A stretch of 64,000 nucleotides of DNA from positions 6,696,001-6,760,000 of the forward strand of contig NC_135046.1 in the NCBI RefSeq assembly GCF_051020975.1, written 5' to 3'. Under the pieces are notes generated by a model. The model searched no databases. It saw only the letters and a program-made list of their open reading frames with translations, and was not told where the DNA came from. Made by a program: the position numbers and the translations under genes. This document shows, in pieces, positions 24,651 to 36,932 of this stretch (within the stretch, counting starts at the first letter, position 1; each line of letters begins with the position of its first letter). Source of the stretch: Osmia lignaria lignaria. Taxonomy: Eukaryota > Arthropoda > Insecta > Hymenoptera > Megachilidae.

Positions 24651-26372
24651 TTACCCTAGCATGCTTGTTGCTCTTTCAAATATCGCATTCGCCGTCTGTT
24701 CGTTGCCTTTGGCTGCATTTATGTAATTATTGAAATTATTAATTTTAGGAATGACCAGGTGGTCGCAGGTGTAAAGTCAAGTGAAAATCATTTCTTTTGG
24801 AAATAGCCGTTAATTACTAATAACTGATATACCTATAATAATATTAAACTGAACCACGAAGTTGGTAACTTATTAACAAGGGTCTCGGTAGTTGCTTGCG
24901 CTGAACGTTCTACACGTCTGACTATGCATTGACCGAAGCTCCTGAAACCACTGGGAAAACTCGTTAGTGAACCTTATGCTTTGAGTTTAATACATTAAAG
25001 GTTCCTCGAGTAAATGTTCCTAGTTTAATTAGGATGATATTCGTTTCTGAGGCGAAAGGATAGAAGGAACACAAAGCACGATAGAACAATACGACTGATT
25101 TTGGTTGGAGAAAAAAGTGACAGAAGCGTCATAGAATAAGATTATTTGGGGTAATCTAGTTTATCTTCGACCCAGCTTTTTGGCAATCTCTATTCCGATC
25201 GGGTTGCACGTCGACGCGTGATCGATGACATCAGCGAGACGAAATTTACAGGAGCAGAGAAATAAAGAAAGCGAGGCGTGCGTTGCAGGTAAAGGGATTA
25301 GAGGGACGCAAGGACGCCCGGTGGCAGCCTATCATAAATTTTCACCCCGTATACCGGGAAGGGCGAGACGTGACAGGCTTGAAGATACTGTGACGAGCGT
25401 ACGGAGTGCATACGATATCACCCGTCTATCATCCGCTGGATTTCGGTTCAAGGTTAAGACGACGAGGTATTTTCCGAGATCCGGGGGAAAATATTTTAAG
25501 CTGTGTGAAAAACGAGCGGAAGGAAACGGTAACGAAAGCGTGTAAAAAAATTCGCTCGGCAAAATTCGAGACGGGCAAACACGCAAACTGCTAGTTTCTC
25601 GGTTTCACTAACTCTCACGGAAAGCAGGGTGAACTGTATCCGGTGCAGTCGGCACGAGGAAGTAGTTCTCCGTAGCTCCTTTTCCATCTAGTAGCCAGAG
25701 AACGAGCGTGGCTAAACTATGGAGTGTCAGAGTCGGCTAACCCTCTTCGGTGATCCTGACAGCGGTTGCGGTTGCGAGGGTGCCAGCGTAGAAAACTACA
25801 GGCGAATGCTTTGAGTGTCGGGAAAGGGGATGGTTTGAGGTGGCTCTAAAGAAAAGCTGCCCTAACAAAGGCGCCTTATTTCACGCCCAATGTATCCCAC
25901 CTCAGACACGATCGTTAAGATATCTATCCTTGCGAGGTGCGAGTTCCGCCACTCCTATCCCTCCTTTACAACCCTCTTTTCTTTCTCTTTTTTTCCTCAG
26001 AAAACCCTCGAAAATGGTTCGTTCCTCCTCACGGCTGTGTGCCTTTCGGCTTTCGAGTGCTCCGGAGGGTGTTGTCGAGGTGACTTACAACGTCGCTACG
26101 CGAGGCTTGCGCCCGTGAAACGTCCGAAAATTTCCCCCTTACTTTCCTTTTCTTCCAAAGCACAGAAGATATCGTGGTGTTTCGAAGTCGATATAAAATA
26201 TAACGAGGATAATACGGGATCGCTGGAGGCCGTTAATGTTCCAGGGACGTATTGTCGACAGGATGCCGGCAGATAAGAAGCGAACGGTAAGACGAAACAG
26301 GCGATGGAGGGATGAAACGAACGAGCTGATAGAGGAGGGGTCGATATTGTACAAGATGACCCGCAATTCGCA

Positions 26373-26395
26373 GCCAACCTCGAATAGAGGTTGGC
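26373..26395. repeat. Perfect 9-bp hairpin
   Basis: GCCAACCTC (26373-26381) and GAGGTTGGC (26387-26395) pair exactly around a 5-base loop. This is short and GC-rich; in a nuclear genome it has no assigned role. Read as RNA on either strand it would form a stable stem-loop. Confidence 0.55.
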
Positions 26396-26868
26396 GTCGT
26401 TCCTTATGAGTTCACGCTTCCTGAATGGCCCGAGTCTTGGGAGGACTTTATCAGGAGGCGAAGACGTCCCGTTACCAGGCGATGCCTTTGTGCAAACGCT
26501 GCGATTATACCGTGCTATTCAATGCCCTCGTGTGGTCTGCCCTTGAAAAGCACTCGCCAGTTTGGTGTCACCGCGCATACATATTACCGCATAATATAAC
26601 GGCAGGATAATAAAAATGAAAGGCTGCTCCGGAAGCGAGGCGAGGATCCTGGCGCATACGCGGTCATGGTAATCTTTCGCAGGCGCGAAATTAAGGGAGG
26701 ATTACACGTGACACTTTTCTGTGCCCTCGCGTATAAAGGATTTTTACAAAAAGGAATGCAATACAGGCGGGGTAAATGGTATCTGATAAACAGGGTAGTA
26801 ACTTTGGCGAACATAGGGGTTGAAAAACTGTGAGAATACCAGTGACGTTAAGGATGCCTGATAAAAAT

Positions 26869-27182
26869 TCAATTGCCAGGAGAAAAATCGACAGTCACTC
26901 GTAAATAATCGGTCCATTTGCTAACTCTCTTGGAAACACGACGAGATAATCGTCTCGAAAAAACAAGAGCAGCATGATGCATAATAACGATGAATAGCAG
27001 TAAGTGAATAGGAACGGCGATGCTGATGGCTTCCTGGGAGGAAGACGGCCCTTCAACTCCGATGGAGATTGATGCGGATTCCATTAATCTATCTCTGCCT
27101 GGCCTGTTCTTGTCGCTACTACTGTGGCCGCCACAGTCGAGCCAGTTTTCGTTGGACGAAGAATAATGCGGACATATTAATC
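26869..27182 (-). CDS. Possible terminal exon with hydrophobic C-terminal segment
   Basis: This minus-strand interval starts after a TTCGAG| acceptor downstream of a pyrimidine-rich tract and runs open for about 104 codons to a TGA at 26871-26869. It is the only long open frame here and its codons look coding-like. The peptide has a Ser-rich, polar first half, then a hydrophobic segment (AVPIHLLLFIVIMHHAALVF) followed by a basic cluster rich in Arg and Lys. That is the layout of a type I membrane anchor, or of a GPI-attachment tail extended by a basic stretch. Acceptors within the CACAGTAGTAG stretch at 27116-27125 would bring it into phase with the exon at 30767-31079; the TTCGAG acceptor would not. 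A 17-bp palindrome (27121-27137) lies inside. No polyadenylation signal is evident close downstream. Family unknown. Confidence 0.25.
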
Positions 27183-30100
27183 CTCGAAGGTTCAAATGAA
27201 AACAGCAACGCGTCAGCTGACACTCGCTTGCTTTTCACTCACAGCTGAATTTTATGACTTTGTGCGATGACCCACCCCTTCGGTTTGGCTGAAAATTATC
27301 ACCAGCTCGTCCAGTCAATGTTCGAACAAGATTTACTCTGGTTTCAAGTACGCGTACATCGACGACTGACTCGAGTTTCATGGATGTCTGTCTCTTCTTG
27401 CCAAGGGAGAAACGAGCTCGTTAAAGAAGATCCCCGGGAAGCCCACGAGACGGATATCAAAGACGAATGATCGCTAATTGATACCACCGACGTCTTCCAA
27501 CTTGGACCGTTGATCTCTGCTTTGATCGTTCGAGGAAATTTCTCCTTCAGACACGAAACACGTATCTCTTGTCTTATGAAGTTAAGAGAGATGGTGTTTT
27601 CAGCTCTTGTTGCGTCTCCTTCGTGAATTACACTCTTACACTTTGAAACGATCGCGAACCTGTCGGACCGGAACAAGGTTAAGGGTTGTAGGCGGTGAGA
27701 TTCGACAGAAGTATGAGAGATAGCGCGGAGTACGAGCAAAGTTTGTCGCAAGTTTAGATTGAGTTCAATCTCTGACCCGCACGATCATTGCTCAGCCGTC
27801 CCTCGATCCTACTTCCTCGGGAGCTTATCGTCTAATATCCAACCAGGGGACGGAGAATGAAACGAAATATCAGGACGTCTCGTGTGCAGATCTGTCTTCC
27901 CTTCTCTCTTCGTTCAGCTCGAATTCTCTTTCTCTGCACTCGACAAAGTGGCTGGACTCTCAAAATTGCATCGACATCCCGAGTCCTCCAGCGATTAATT
28001 ATATTCGAAGGGGTAATTATTTAGAGTAAAGCTATTGTCCTACAAATCCCCACGCGAAACTGGAGATACTACGGGATATCAAATAGCGGATTCAATTCCT
28101 GAAGACTGTCAAGAGAAGAAGCGTCTGTCGACCCGTTTACCTCGCTAAACTTCGAAAACGAATCTCCTTAAGAAACTGAGATGATTCCTTCAGCTTCAGA
28201 CCCTTTAAGTCTAAGGTTTCAAACGTCTGATATCGAGGTACACCGATCACCCGGCTCGAACGTCAGAGACGAAGTTTAAATAGCCAAGTTTTCCCGAAAA
28301 GATTCGAACATACCGCAATTACCTGAACCGATTGCCGAATAATCGAGCGTACTATTAGGTTACCGATATTCCAGAAGCGCGGTTACGACGCAGCCTAGCA
28401 TGGAACACCATGAAATTAGTGGGGCACGTCGAGTGCCTGATAACATAACGTTGCGTACATTTCAGGCGCATCAACGCTTAAACGAAGTTAACGTTACAGC
28501 GTCGATGAAAGCGAGCGGCCTTCAGGCACGGAAATTCGCTTTTCCACTCTGCCTCGACCGGAAAATTCGATCAAGTGCAACGGATTGTCGTTCGTTGATG
28601 GCTTCGTTAACTTGCTGCAACACGACGAACAGATAGAGAGAGAGAGAGATCGGTATCTACCGTGTAGACGCTTTAGAAACTGCTACCGGTAGAAAACAAG
28701 GAATTTCATATTCCACAGGTGATCAATGAGAAACCTGTTCATAATTAACGACGTTAAAATAACGGGGACGATTAAAGAACGCCTTTCATCGATCGTCCAT
28801 TGAACCCTTTCACGGTGAAACCTTTCGGGACACTAATTGCTCGAGGTCGATGCTTCATCCCTCGCTATCACGACGGTGTTTTATCTATTCTGTTCGCCGA
28901 GTCTGCGGCCATTTAACCGACCAGAGGCACGGTGAACTGAATTTCGGTGGAGTCCAAAGGAAATGAAAGGCAAAGAAGAGGTAACGAAGGGTGAGGTGGG
29001 TGGGATGAGGAGGAACGGGTAAGAAGAAGCCACCTTTCACGAGGAGAAGAAGTATGCAGCCCCCAGTGCCAGACGCCAGGCGTTTCCTTAATTGCATTTT
29101 TATGCTCGCCCGGATTTCCGGACGGTGAGAAAAAAGGACGAGGCAGAAAAGGAGGGACGATGAGAAGAGAGCAGTTTATTATCCTGCTGGGAAGAAGTTC
29201 ACGGCACCGCGGCCGTCCATTAACGTGTATCTCGATCAAATGTACTAGAGATACGATTCTCTTTCCGTCTCGTTAAACCAAGCCTGATTCAGACAATTAT
29301 TTGAAGGAAATAAATGAATTGCCAGCGTGAAGCGACGAGAAAAGGGGAAGAGGAAAAGATTGTTCGTTTAATTTTTATATATCGGAATAATAAGGAATTT
29401 AAAATTAAAGGTTAATTATAAATGATCGAACGAAAGGACTGTAGATTCGAAAGAGACGTAAACGATGCCAGCCTATCGAATAGAACGTTTCGAAGATTTC
29501 GTTTGGGAGATTAACGAGCCGGGATGGGATTTCGGTAATTCCAAGCATCGTCGACAAAAGATCCTCTCCAGATGAAGGAACTTAACGCGCCGCGTGAATC
29601 AAAGGGGAGCACACGAAGTAATAGGGAAAATTCTGGCCCGTTGAACAATCAGTGGCGAAACTCGTGTAACTTTGAATCGTTCTCTGAAGTTGTTCCATCC
29701 TCCGTTAGACTTGCTTTATTTTCCTTTCGTGGAAAAGTCTTGATTCCCCGACGAACGAGAACGTTCGATCAAACTTTTCATCCGATGTTGAAAAACAAGT
29801 TCGTTCGCAAATTTATTCCACGTGATTTTATACGTCATAGAGAAAATTTCCAAATTATGATCGAAGTCGAAAAATATCTGACATCCACTATGAAAATGTA
29901 AAAATTAAAAGGGAACGTTTATCAGAGTTCGATAACGGGATCGGAGAGACAGAAGGGCATCGATGAGAGTGTCGGAACTAGAAAAGGAGAATTTTCGATC
30001 GAACAAATAACCAGAGGCCCCGCTGAGCCCTTGTAACAGTCGGGAATAAGTTTGAACTGGCATGTAGCATTGGCCCATTCGTTCCTTCTGTCCGAGCCCC

Positions 30101-30766
30101 TTTTCACGGGTTCGGATTTATTGAAATTTTATGCGGTGGCCCGATGAAGTCCGGCTGGAAGTTTTATCAACGGTTCTACGCGGCCGGACCTTATATTACA
30201 GTAGAACGAGGACGATCGGGGGTGGATCCGTACTTCGATCTCGCTACTGGCAACCGATTTTCTCGTTCGTTCCACGCTTACGGGGCTCGGAGAGGAGATA
30301 TTCTAGGATATTCCTGCCGGTTGGATAAAGAAAATTCGGGGTGGAATTCTATCGATTGCCTTGGCTCATGTTTAAAAGCATCAAAATATCTTGGATAGAA
30401 AATGGAAGATGATTACGTGGACGAATATAAATCGCGAATATTTTTCATTTCAAAGCTGATGCGTATTGTTCAGATTGTATCTGAATTATCTTATAAATCG
30501 CAAGATTCGCAAGACCATGAAAACTGCAACATGGTTGCTCGATTCCGTCTAACCTGAATTATCCGCTTCCACGAATCAAATTGTAATCGTACGTTATTCG
30601 AGTCGCGTATCGGATGTATATAGCCGTAGACCTCGAGGAAAGATTATCCGATGTAGCAGAGCCAAGAATCGAACCGCAGTCACGTCGTTCATTTCGCGAA
30701 AAGACCGGCTACGCGACAACGTGATCCGTTTAATATCCACTGTCAAAAATGAACGTTCCGACTCAC
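27183..30766. other. Probable intron or spacer, no gene seen
   Basis: If the exon at 30767-31079 continues leftwards, this is its downstream intron. A minus-strand frame of 46 codons ends at a TAA overlapping a donor-like |GTAAAC near 28138, but its protein character is doubtful. (GA)7 lies at about 28637-28650. Frames near 27344-27751 and 28885-29239 have no recognisable content. Confidence 0.5.
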
Positions 30767-31079
30767 CCTAGGTTATGGTTGTCAGTGTTATCAGCCGCAT
30801 CGTCCGTCACGGAATCCTGTGTGAGAGGACCTTGGCTGACGTCCACCCCCATACTGCCCAAATCCAACGTCGCGTAAGTTCTGCGTGCCTGCACCCTCGT
30901 ACCTCCACCACCCCCGCTGTCGCCGCCGGTCACTTCGCCGCTTCTACCACCGTTTCCGACCAATTCCTGATACAATTCATCGTACAGAGAACTGCCGTTC
31001 TCGTTGCTGTTCAAAGCGTCGTCCAGCCGGGCCGGATCCAGGTGGTAGTTGGGATTCTCGAAGGAGAGCAGACCGTTTT
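30767..31079 (-). CDS. Exon 2 of receptor-tail-like protein (FxNPxY, YxxL motifs)
   Basis: The acceptor TTTTATTGTGTTTTCCAG| and the donor CTAGG|GTGAGT are both strong. The 313-base exon needs one upstream base (phase 1) and ends two bases into a Gly codon (phase 2). Joined to the exon at 31867-31933 it encodes residues 24-126. Visible motifs are FENPNY at 29-34, an exact FxNPxY endocytosis/PTB-binding motif; YDEL and YQEL at 55-62; YATL at 91-94; a glycine-rich linker around 74-82; an Arg-Arg at 88-89; and an acidic, Asp/Asn-rich end. FxNPxY and YxxL motifs are typical of cytoplasmic tails in the LDL-receptor/LRP and related families, which suggests such a tail, but if the upstream hydrophobic segment is a cleaved signal peptide this part would be secreted and the motifs coincidental. 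An Asn-Gly-Ser site at 50-52 would suit the secreted reading. I do not recognise the gene. Confidence 0.7.
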
Positions 31080-31866
31080 CTGGAAAACACAATAAAACGT
31101 ACGATTTAAATATTTGTTCGACTGTTTCAATTAATGGAAGTTGTAAAAAACGCAAGCGAAAATTATTGTAATCGAAGAGTTATTACATCATTGGGCACAT
31201 TTTAAACAAATTTTATCGTACTTCTGTGCGAACTAAAGGTACTCGAAGCTGCGTACGACCCTCGAAGGAGTTATTACTTTTGCATAGCATGCGACGTGTT
31301 CGCGCGTGCTGCAAATTGTTGAATAAAAGACAGAGAATGAGATACTTTCGTGTGATACGAGAAGCAGAGGTCAAGGTTTTGCCAAGAGCAGCCTGGAGTG
31401 AGTACAGTCGACTGTGTCGAGCGAAGCGTGAAACAGCAGAAACGAGGCTCTCGAGAGATAACTCGGTATATTGTTTGGAAAAGAAAGATTCAAGTACGCG
31501 AGGAACAACCTAGGGATCGATAGGTGCCGTTCGGTAGGGAATCGTGCTCGTTTCTCGATATTACGAAAGCAGCGTCTCTAGGATCGATCACTCCGACGTG
31601 AAAAATAAATCAGACGAAGCGAAGTTAAAGGCGAAACAAGACGAAGACGTGGACGAATCTATCGCGTAGACGACCTCGTCAGCAGAGACAGCCTGGAGAA
31701 TCCTCTGAAGTCTAAAGCGGGACTCTTGCCGAGTATAAGAGGATTAAAAACATTGACCGGCCGATCGTAAGAGGTTGAAAGTTAAGAAGCGTAGAGAAAA
31801 TGAGGTTCAAGCGTTCTAGTGAAAGAGAACACCCAGGATTATTAAATGCTCTTGTGATCTACTCAC
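31080..31866 (-). other. Intron between exons 1 and 2
   Basis: A 787-base interval with GTGAGT at its 5' end and a pyrimidine-rich TTTTATTGTGTTTTCCAG at its 3' end on the minus strand. Both flanking exons are in phase 1. A plus-strand frame at 31226-31513 inside it has no protein resemblance. Confidence 0.55.
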
Positions 31867-31933
31867 TGATGCTCCTGACCAACACCACAGTGGCTAGGAA
31901 TACGTTGTACAGAAATCGACAGAACGCGTCCAT
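31867..31933 (-). CDS. Exon 1, hydrophobic signal or anchor segment
   Basis: The minus-strand ATG at 31933 (context GTCAGCATGG) opens 22 codons plus one base up to a consensus donor, ATCA|GTGAGT. The peptide is MDAFCRFLYNVFLATVVLVR followed by Ser-Ile: a short basic/polar start, about 13 hydrophobic residues, then Arg. This fits a signal peptide or uncleaved anchor; there is no clear AxA cleavage site. The first base of the split codon joins the AA that begins exon 2 to give Lys 23, so phases match. The frame stays open upstream to beyond 32077, so this could instead be an internal exon contributing a membrane segment; the start is chosen on the hydrophobic segment and context. An out-of-frame upstream ATG at 31953 opens a 19-codon uORF overlapping this start, which could restrain translation. 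Confidence 0.55.
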
Positions 31934-34900
31934 GCTGACGCGAGGTCGGTCATTTTGGTAAAAGATCTCGTTCGATAATCGCGAAACGTCGCGGCGAGGC
32001 TTCGTATACTTATCGACACGATATCGCCACGTAGAAGGTGTAAATGCACGTTCGTGTACATAGAGAACAGCGCCCAATAACGTATGGGTGTGTTATGTGT
32101 GGGTGTCTAAGACGAATCTCCTTGGCCTCCTTTGTCCCTTCCTTCCTTTCTTCCTTTCTGTCTTCTATCCTTGACACTCCTATCTCTTCTCGCCTCTACC
32201 TATCTCTCTCCTGTTACCGGTATTGATTCAACTGCGAGCTTTAAAGCTTTGTTCTTCGACAAGTCGAGCTTCCTTCGGTCAAAGGGACGCTGTAATTTGC
32301 GTTCGATTCGATTCGATTCGTTCGGCAAACATCGATTTCCTCTGCACCCGTGTATAGATTTCATATTTACGAACGCGTTTTCCGATAGATTCAACGTACA
32401 GAGGATTAAATTCGCGCGATACACTGCTACACTTAATGCTGTTATCTTAACGTTGTTTGAGGCTTCTGGGTGTAAGCCTCGAGTCTTCATCAGGGGTCGA
32501 AGGACGCATCGGCAATGTTGGAGAGATGTTGAGAATGTTTTCTTATTGGACGCGGCTTACACACGGAAGCCTCGCACAGTGTCAGACGAAATAGCGTTAG
32601 GTGTAACGAGACCATCGCTAGTTCCCTTTTTTCTTTTTTTTTTTAACTCACGAATCATTCCGTTCGCGAAAGCGGAAGCGCGTACTTTTTACACGGGTCC
32701 CAGGAAACAATGGAGCCATCGAGAAGCAGAGGTAATTAGTCGATCGAATCGGAGCGAATGAAACTTGTTTCCGCGACCCTTTGACGGCTAATTCGACGTT
32801 TGTCGCGACCCTCCGCCACTTTTGCCGACCATCGACTGACGCGACTCGAGTTCGTACGCCCGTTTTCCGAACAAAAGGGTAACGAAAGCCCTCCTTCTCT
32901 CGGATACTCGATCCGCCGAGGATCTTGCCCGTCGACGATTTCACGAACCGTCGCGTCCAACGATTTCTCGCGTTCGACGGATCCACCGACCTCGTTAATT
33001 CGTTCACCGACTCATAATTATCCTGAAATTCGGCGAACCTTCGACGATTATTCGACGGGAGAAGATCGAATGAATCAGCAGAAGGGTGGCTCCCGACCAT
33101 AGGGCGACGAATTGACCCGTGCTCTGGTTAAGGGGAGGTTAGCCAAAAATTTGATTTTCTTTTTTCATTTTCGAGCGATTTAACTGTTAGTCCTATTAAA
33201 TTTTGCTCGCGTTGCAAGCTCTTCAAGTACATCTTGTTATTTCGTACGAAAGAAGCTCGATGAGGAAGCTTCAAAGTTTTCGTGCAAAGAAGCAGCCGGA
33301 AGTTCGAGACAGAGTTTTGGATGCCTGTCGTTGGCAAGAAAATGCGACGAAAAACCGGAGCAAAAGAAGGAGAAGATCCTTGGGATTGTTCGCGATGACG
33401 GTACACGCTCGTTTAGATTCCATTAACCTATCTTTCGCCGATATTTCAATAAGGTAAATCCAGCCTGTAATCTCTGGGTAATTAATTATTTTAGATAGCC
33501 GGGAAAAACGTTCGGGAAAACGTTTAATTTATACGTTGGTATCTCGTCGATTTCAAAGATTTTCTTAATTCAGGAAGGACGTAGGATGACTCAGCAGCAC
33601 GAGGGTGGGTCATCCCTGTGCGACAAATTGGCTGGCGACTGCTCGTTTTGCCGCATGCTCGTTATACATAGGTGGATGCGATTGCAGCTGCTGCACCCTT
33701 CTCGAACGGATCTCGTTATTTCGCGTGGAGGTAGTTCCATTTGAAATTAAAATAAGAAATAGCTATTCGAGGTAATATTTCGCTCCGATATTGTTATTTC
33801 TTTCCGATACCGTTATTTGAAATCTTGATGCGTTCGAAACAATAGCAATTTCAAAAGCAATATCACGATACGAATCAACTGTTTAATGAGTACATCGTTA
33901 TCTTATTATATTACATATAAAATGAACGAAATGCAAGAGAAAAGTGAAGAGTGTCATCTGGTTGTTAACGCGTCTGTCTGTAACCAAGTTCCTGAAGATA
34001 AGAAGGAACGAGAAAGTAGAAAGAATCGTTTTAAGCATTACCAAGGTAGCACCGATTCAAACGAGACTATCCTTCGAAGGTAGGGAACTTTATTCGTCGT
34101 TACTGGAAGACTGCAGTGCGGATGAGATGACTTGGGGCAAGAAAACGGACGGAAGCGGAGCGTCCTTTTTAGAAGGACGGAACTTTTCGAGCAACGACCG
34201 AGTCAGCGAATTCCACGAACCAGGAATCGCAAAGCCTCTGAGTACATTTCGTTATTTCACTAGCAAACAGGAGAAGTCTTCGCGAAGAAGAAGAAGAAGA
34301 AGGGTAGAAACGACGCCTGAACAGGGAGTTTTAAAGTTTGGACACGCTTTCGGCGTTAGAACCGGAATCAAGAGGATGGAAGAGAGAAGGAGAAGGGCGT
34401 GGGAAGGTTGAAGAAGGAGGACGGAGAATAGAAAGGAGGGAGAGAACTCCGTCACCGCCCCTCGATGAGTCACCCTATCGATTCCTCGGTCGAGAGTCTA
34501 GGTGAAGTCTAAGGGGTGAAGGGGCTCTTTACCACCGGCGAGCACCTTTCTTTTTTTCCCCCTTGATTCTCCTTCCCTTTCCTCTCGACGTCCTTACGTA
34601 AGTCCTTTCCATGGAATATTAACTTTCATGGACGCGGAGCAACCTCTTTTGCCACGTTCCTTAGCCATTCGGAACTGCAGGGGTCACGTATCTCATAAGT
34701 ACCGGAGACGATTGGCCGTGTCCGTCGAGTGTTCTCAAGTCTCTCCAACAAGACTGTCATTTTCTAAACGCAGTGCGAATCAATTTTTCTTTAAGGTCAA
34801 TGCTCGAGGATGATAATTTAAAATTAAAATTCGCACAATTCGTCAATATGACAGACAAGTTTTAAGAATTGTTTTTCAACAATGAAATTTAATCGTCTCT

Positions 34901-36911
34901 GGATGGTCACAGAATGGTTATTTCTCAAGGCGTTATTATTTCATGGCACATAATAGAAAATAACCGGTGTTCGAGTCCTTTTGCATTCTGGGTTCCATTC
35001 TTTCTGTTCACGGTTCACCGTGATAAGATTCTTCATGGGCGGTGGAATAAAGTGATTCTCGCGCCCCATGGTCACCCTTTCACGGAATTCAACGTTTATT
35101 CGAGCCCAGTCTTGCGATTATGCCCGAAGCGTGGGGGGAGTCGATGCTGTTACCCGGGCTCTACCTCTCGCACTTCAGCTTTTCCCTTTACCCCCATAAC
35201 AATGGAGTTACGGTCTTAAATGTCTCTCGCACGGGAGACCATAGAGAATGGGGTGCGAAGAAGCAAGTACCGTGTCTCGTTACGGCGAAAAAAGGCCGGG
35301 GCAATTTCAAAAGCGATCGTTAAGTTTTACAGCCAGCCGAAAATGTTGGCGGCCCTTCGAAAAGGTCAAGATTTTTCAGGTAATGGTGTCTGACGCTACT
35401 TTTCCCCCGTCACCCATTTACGGCTCCCCGTTTCACCCCCCGTGAATTTCCATTCCAGCTAGAATCGTCGATTCTCCTCGTTACTTTTTTCCCATGTAAC
35501 CAAACCAAAAAGAGAACCATTCCAGTCTCCAAACGATATTCTAACTATGTAACTTGATTAAATTGAATTTTATCCATTCCCGATTCTATACTCAAACATA
35601 TTTCACCTGTTAACAAAAAACAATCAAAATATTCGAAGCGACAGAACGCAACAATCGAAACCTTTCAATGGCCATCGAAATCCGTTCAATGGACAACGAA
35701 AGGATCGCGAATCGACACGAAAGAGAGAATATCGAAAAAGAAAAAAAAAAAATAATAGGAATCAAGGAACAAGAGCTTCCTCTTTTTCCCCTTGGTTCAT
35801 TTTCGTCAAACAAGCTACGAACGATCTCGTTGGAGGGCGATTGCGCTCGCAATGGCGTATCTCGAGGCAAGTTGAACGGTTAGGTAGATTGGCTCCGTCG
35901 AATGGGACGCTTATGCCTACTTTTTCTCGAAGACATTCAGAAACAAGGAGTACGACGGAACGACGCATAGTTTGCAAACGGTCGTCTGGTCGGCGCTTAG
36001 ACGTCCTGGCGCCGTTCACCTACGGCGCCGCACGCAACCCTTAAACGCTATTAGCCGCGCCATACCCGCCTCCGACTAACCTCCCCACCCTCTTTGCTAC
36101 ACTGCCAGACCTCGTCAACATCCACCGCCCCTTCCACACCCCCCCACGCTGTTATCTGGCTTCTCGATACCGTCCAACATTCGCTACGGGTGGACCAATA
36201 AAGTCTTCTGTTAGATTAGAAGGTCGCGACGCGTGCTTGTTCGCTTATCGCCACCTCATCCAGCCTGGCACTACCACTTGGAAAGAAAATTGCACACCAA
36301 CCGTGGTATTATTACTGGGTAATTGCGATCGATAGACGACGGATCGCTTGACCCTCGCTTCTCGATGACTCACGCACAACCGTTCCATGATTTATCAAAA
36401 GTCAATGAAAGTTCGTGTCAATTCTAATCATGTTAATATTGTTTTTAATTCAACCAACGAATATCCACGGACTTTAGAAAACATATATATCGCGTATTTT
36501 TCCAGCCGGGCAATTTACAAAGAATCGAGCAATACCGTTCTAGGTGCTGAAAGCATTTACTCTTCGTTAACGCATCAGCAAACAGCAATCGGGTAAAGTA
36601 GCCGCGACGCGACGCGACGTGGCGACAGGAAACCGCGAGGAAACTGAAAGCTAAAACGGTTAAACGCAGGAAGGAACGAGAGACACCTGACGCCGTCTCG
36701 TAAATACACTCCCCGCGAATTACGCGGACACTTATTCATATTCATTGGGCGTCTCTACTTTACACGAACCATAAACCACCAACGGTACTTTAACCGCGCT
36801 CTCGCTTCGCGGCGCTCGCGTTCGCGCTTCTACGTTTAAGTGAAAACCCTCGGCGCTTAGTCAGACGCGCTCGCGCATCCTCGTTTACTGTCTACATACC
36901 GGGATCCTTAC
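31934..36911. other. Upstream region and spacer, no further gene seen
   Basis: Immediately upstream of the exon at 31867-31933 I find no TATA box at a useful distance. A 209-codon plus-strand frame at 32132 begins with TTG and reads through the palindromic repeat, and is rejected. An AAG repeat lies at about 34285-34302. A (CGACG)3 run is at 36605-36619. The part from 36000 to 36900 is CpG-rich and could be regulatory. Confidence 0.5.
32449..32582. repeat. Palindromic foldback repeat, copy 1
   Basis: Inner arms GAGGCTTCTGGGTGTAAGCC (32459-32478) and its reverse complement at 32554-32573 match at 18 of 20 positions, enclosing 75 bases. The left boundary AACGTTGTTTGAGG is shared almost exactly with the left boundary of the hairpin at 41053, so the two are members of one dispersed family. 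No transposase frame, and no target duplication was recognised. It is probably a foldback-type or MITE-like element. Confidence 0.5.
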
Positions 36912-36932
36912 CTCTCGACTCTTCAAATTCAT
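36912..36932 (-). CDS. Candidate 7-codon start exon
   Basis: A minus-strand ATG at 36932 in favourable context (GACAATGA) reads MNLKSRE and meets a strong donor, GAG|GTAAGG, in phase 0. An in-frame TAA lies 27 bases upstream. An AT-rich stretch with TATATA sits about 30 bases 5' of the ATG, too close for a normally spaced start site. No downstream exon in phase 0 was found before the gene at 31-32 kb, whose second exon is in phase 1. Speculative. Confidence 0.2.

Larger units (their letters stand above)
23398..26868. other. Non-coding stretch with weak exon candidate
   Basis: Apart from the candidate at 24590-24650 and the inverted repeat at 26373-26395, no gene is seen. Two E-boxes of the CAGGTG type lie ten bases apart near 24758-24775. 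Frames at 25225-25690 and 25840-26380 are open on both strands and are treated as chance. Confidence 0.55.

Noticed and set aside
30640..30720. tRNA-like GGTTCGATTC on the minus strand
   Set aside because: The bases flanking the loop do not pair as a T-arm and no acceptor stem is found.
32132..32761. 209-codon plus-strand frame with a signal-peptide-like start
   Set aside because: It begins with TTG, its hydrophobic start comes from a pyrimidine-rich tract, and it runs through the palindromic repeat at 32449-32582.
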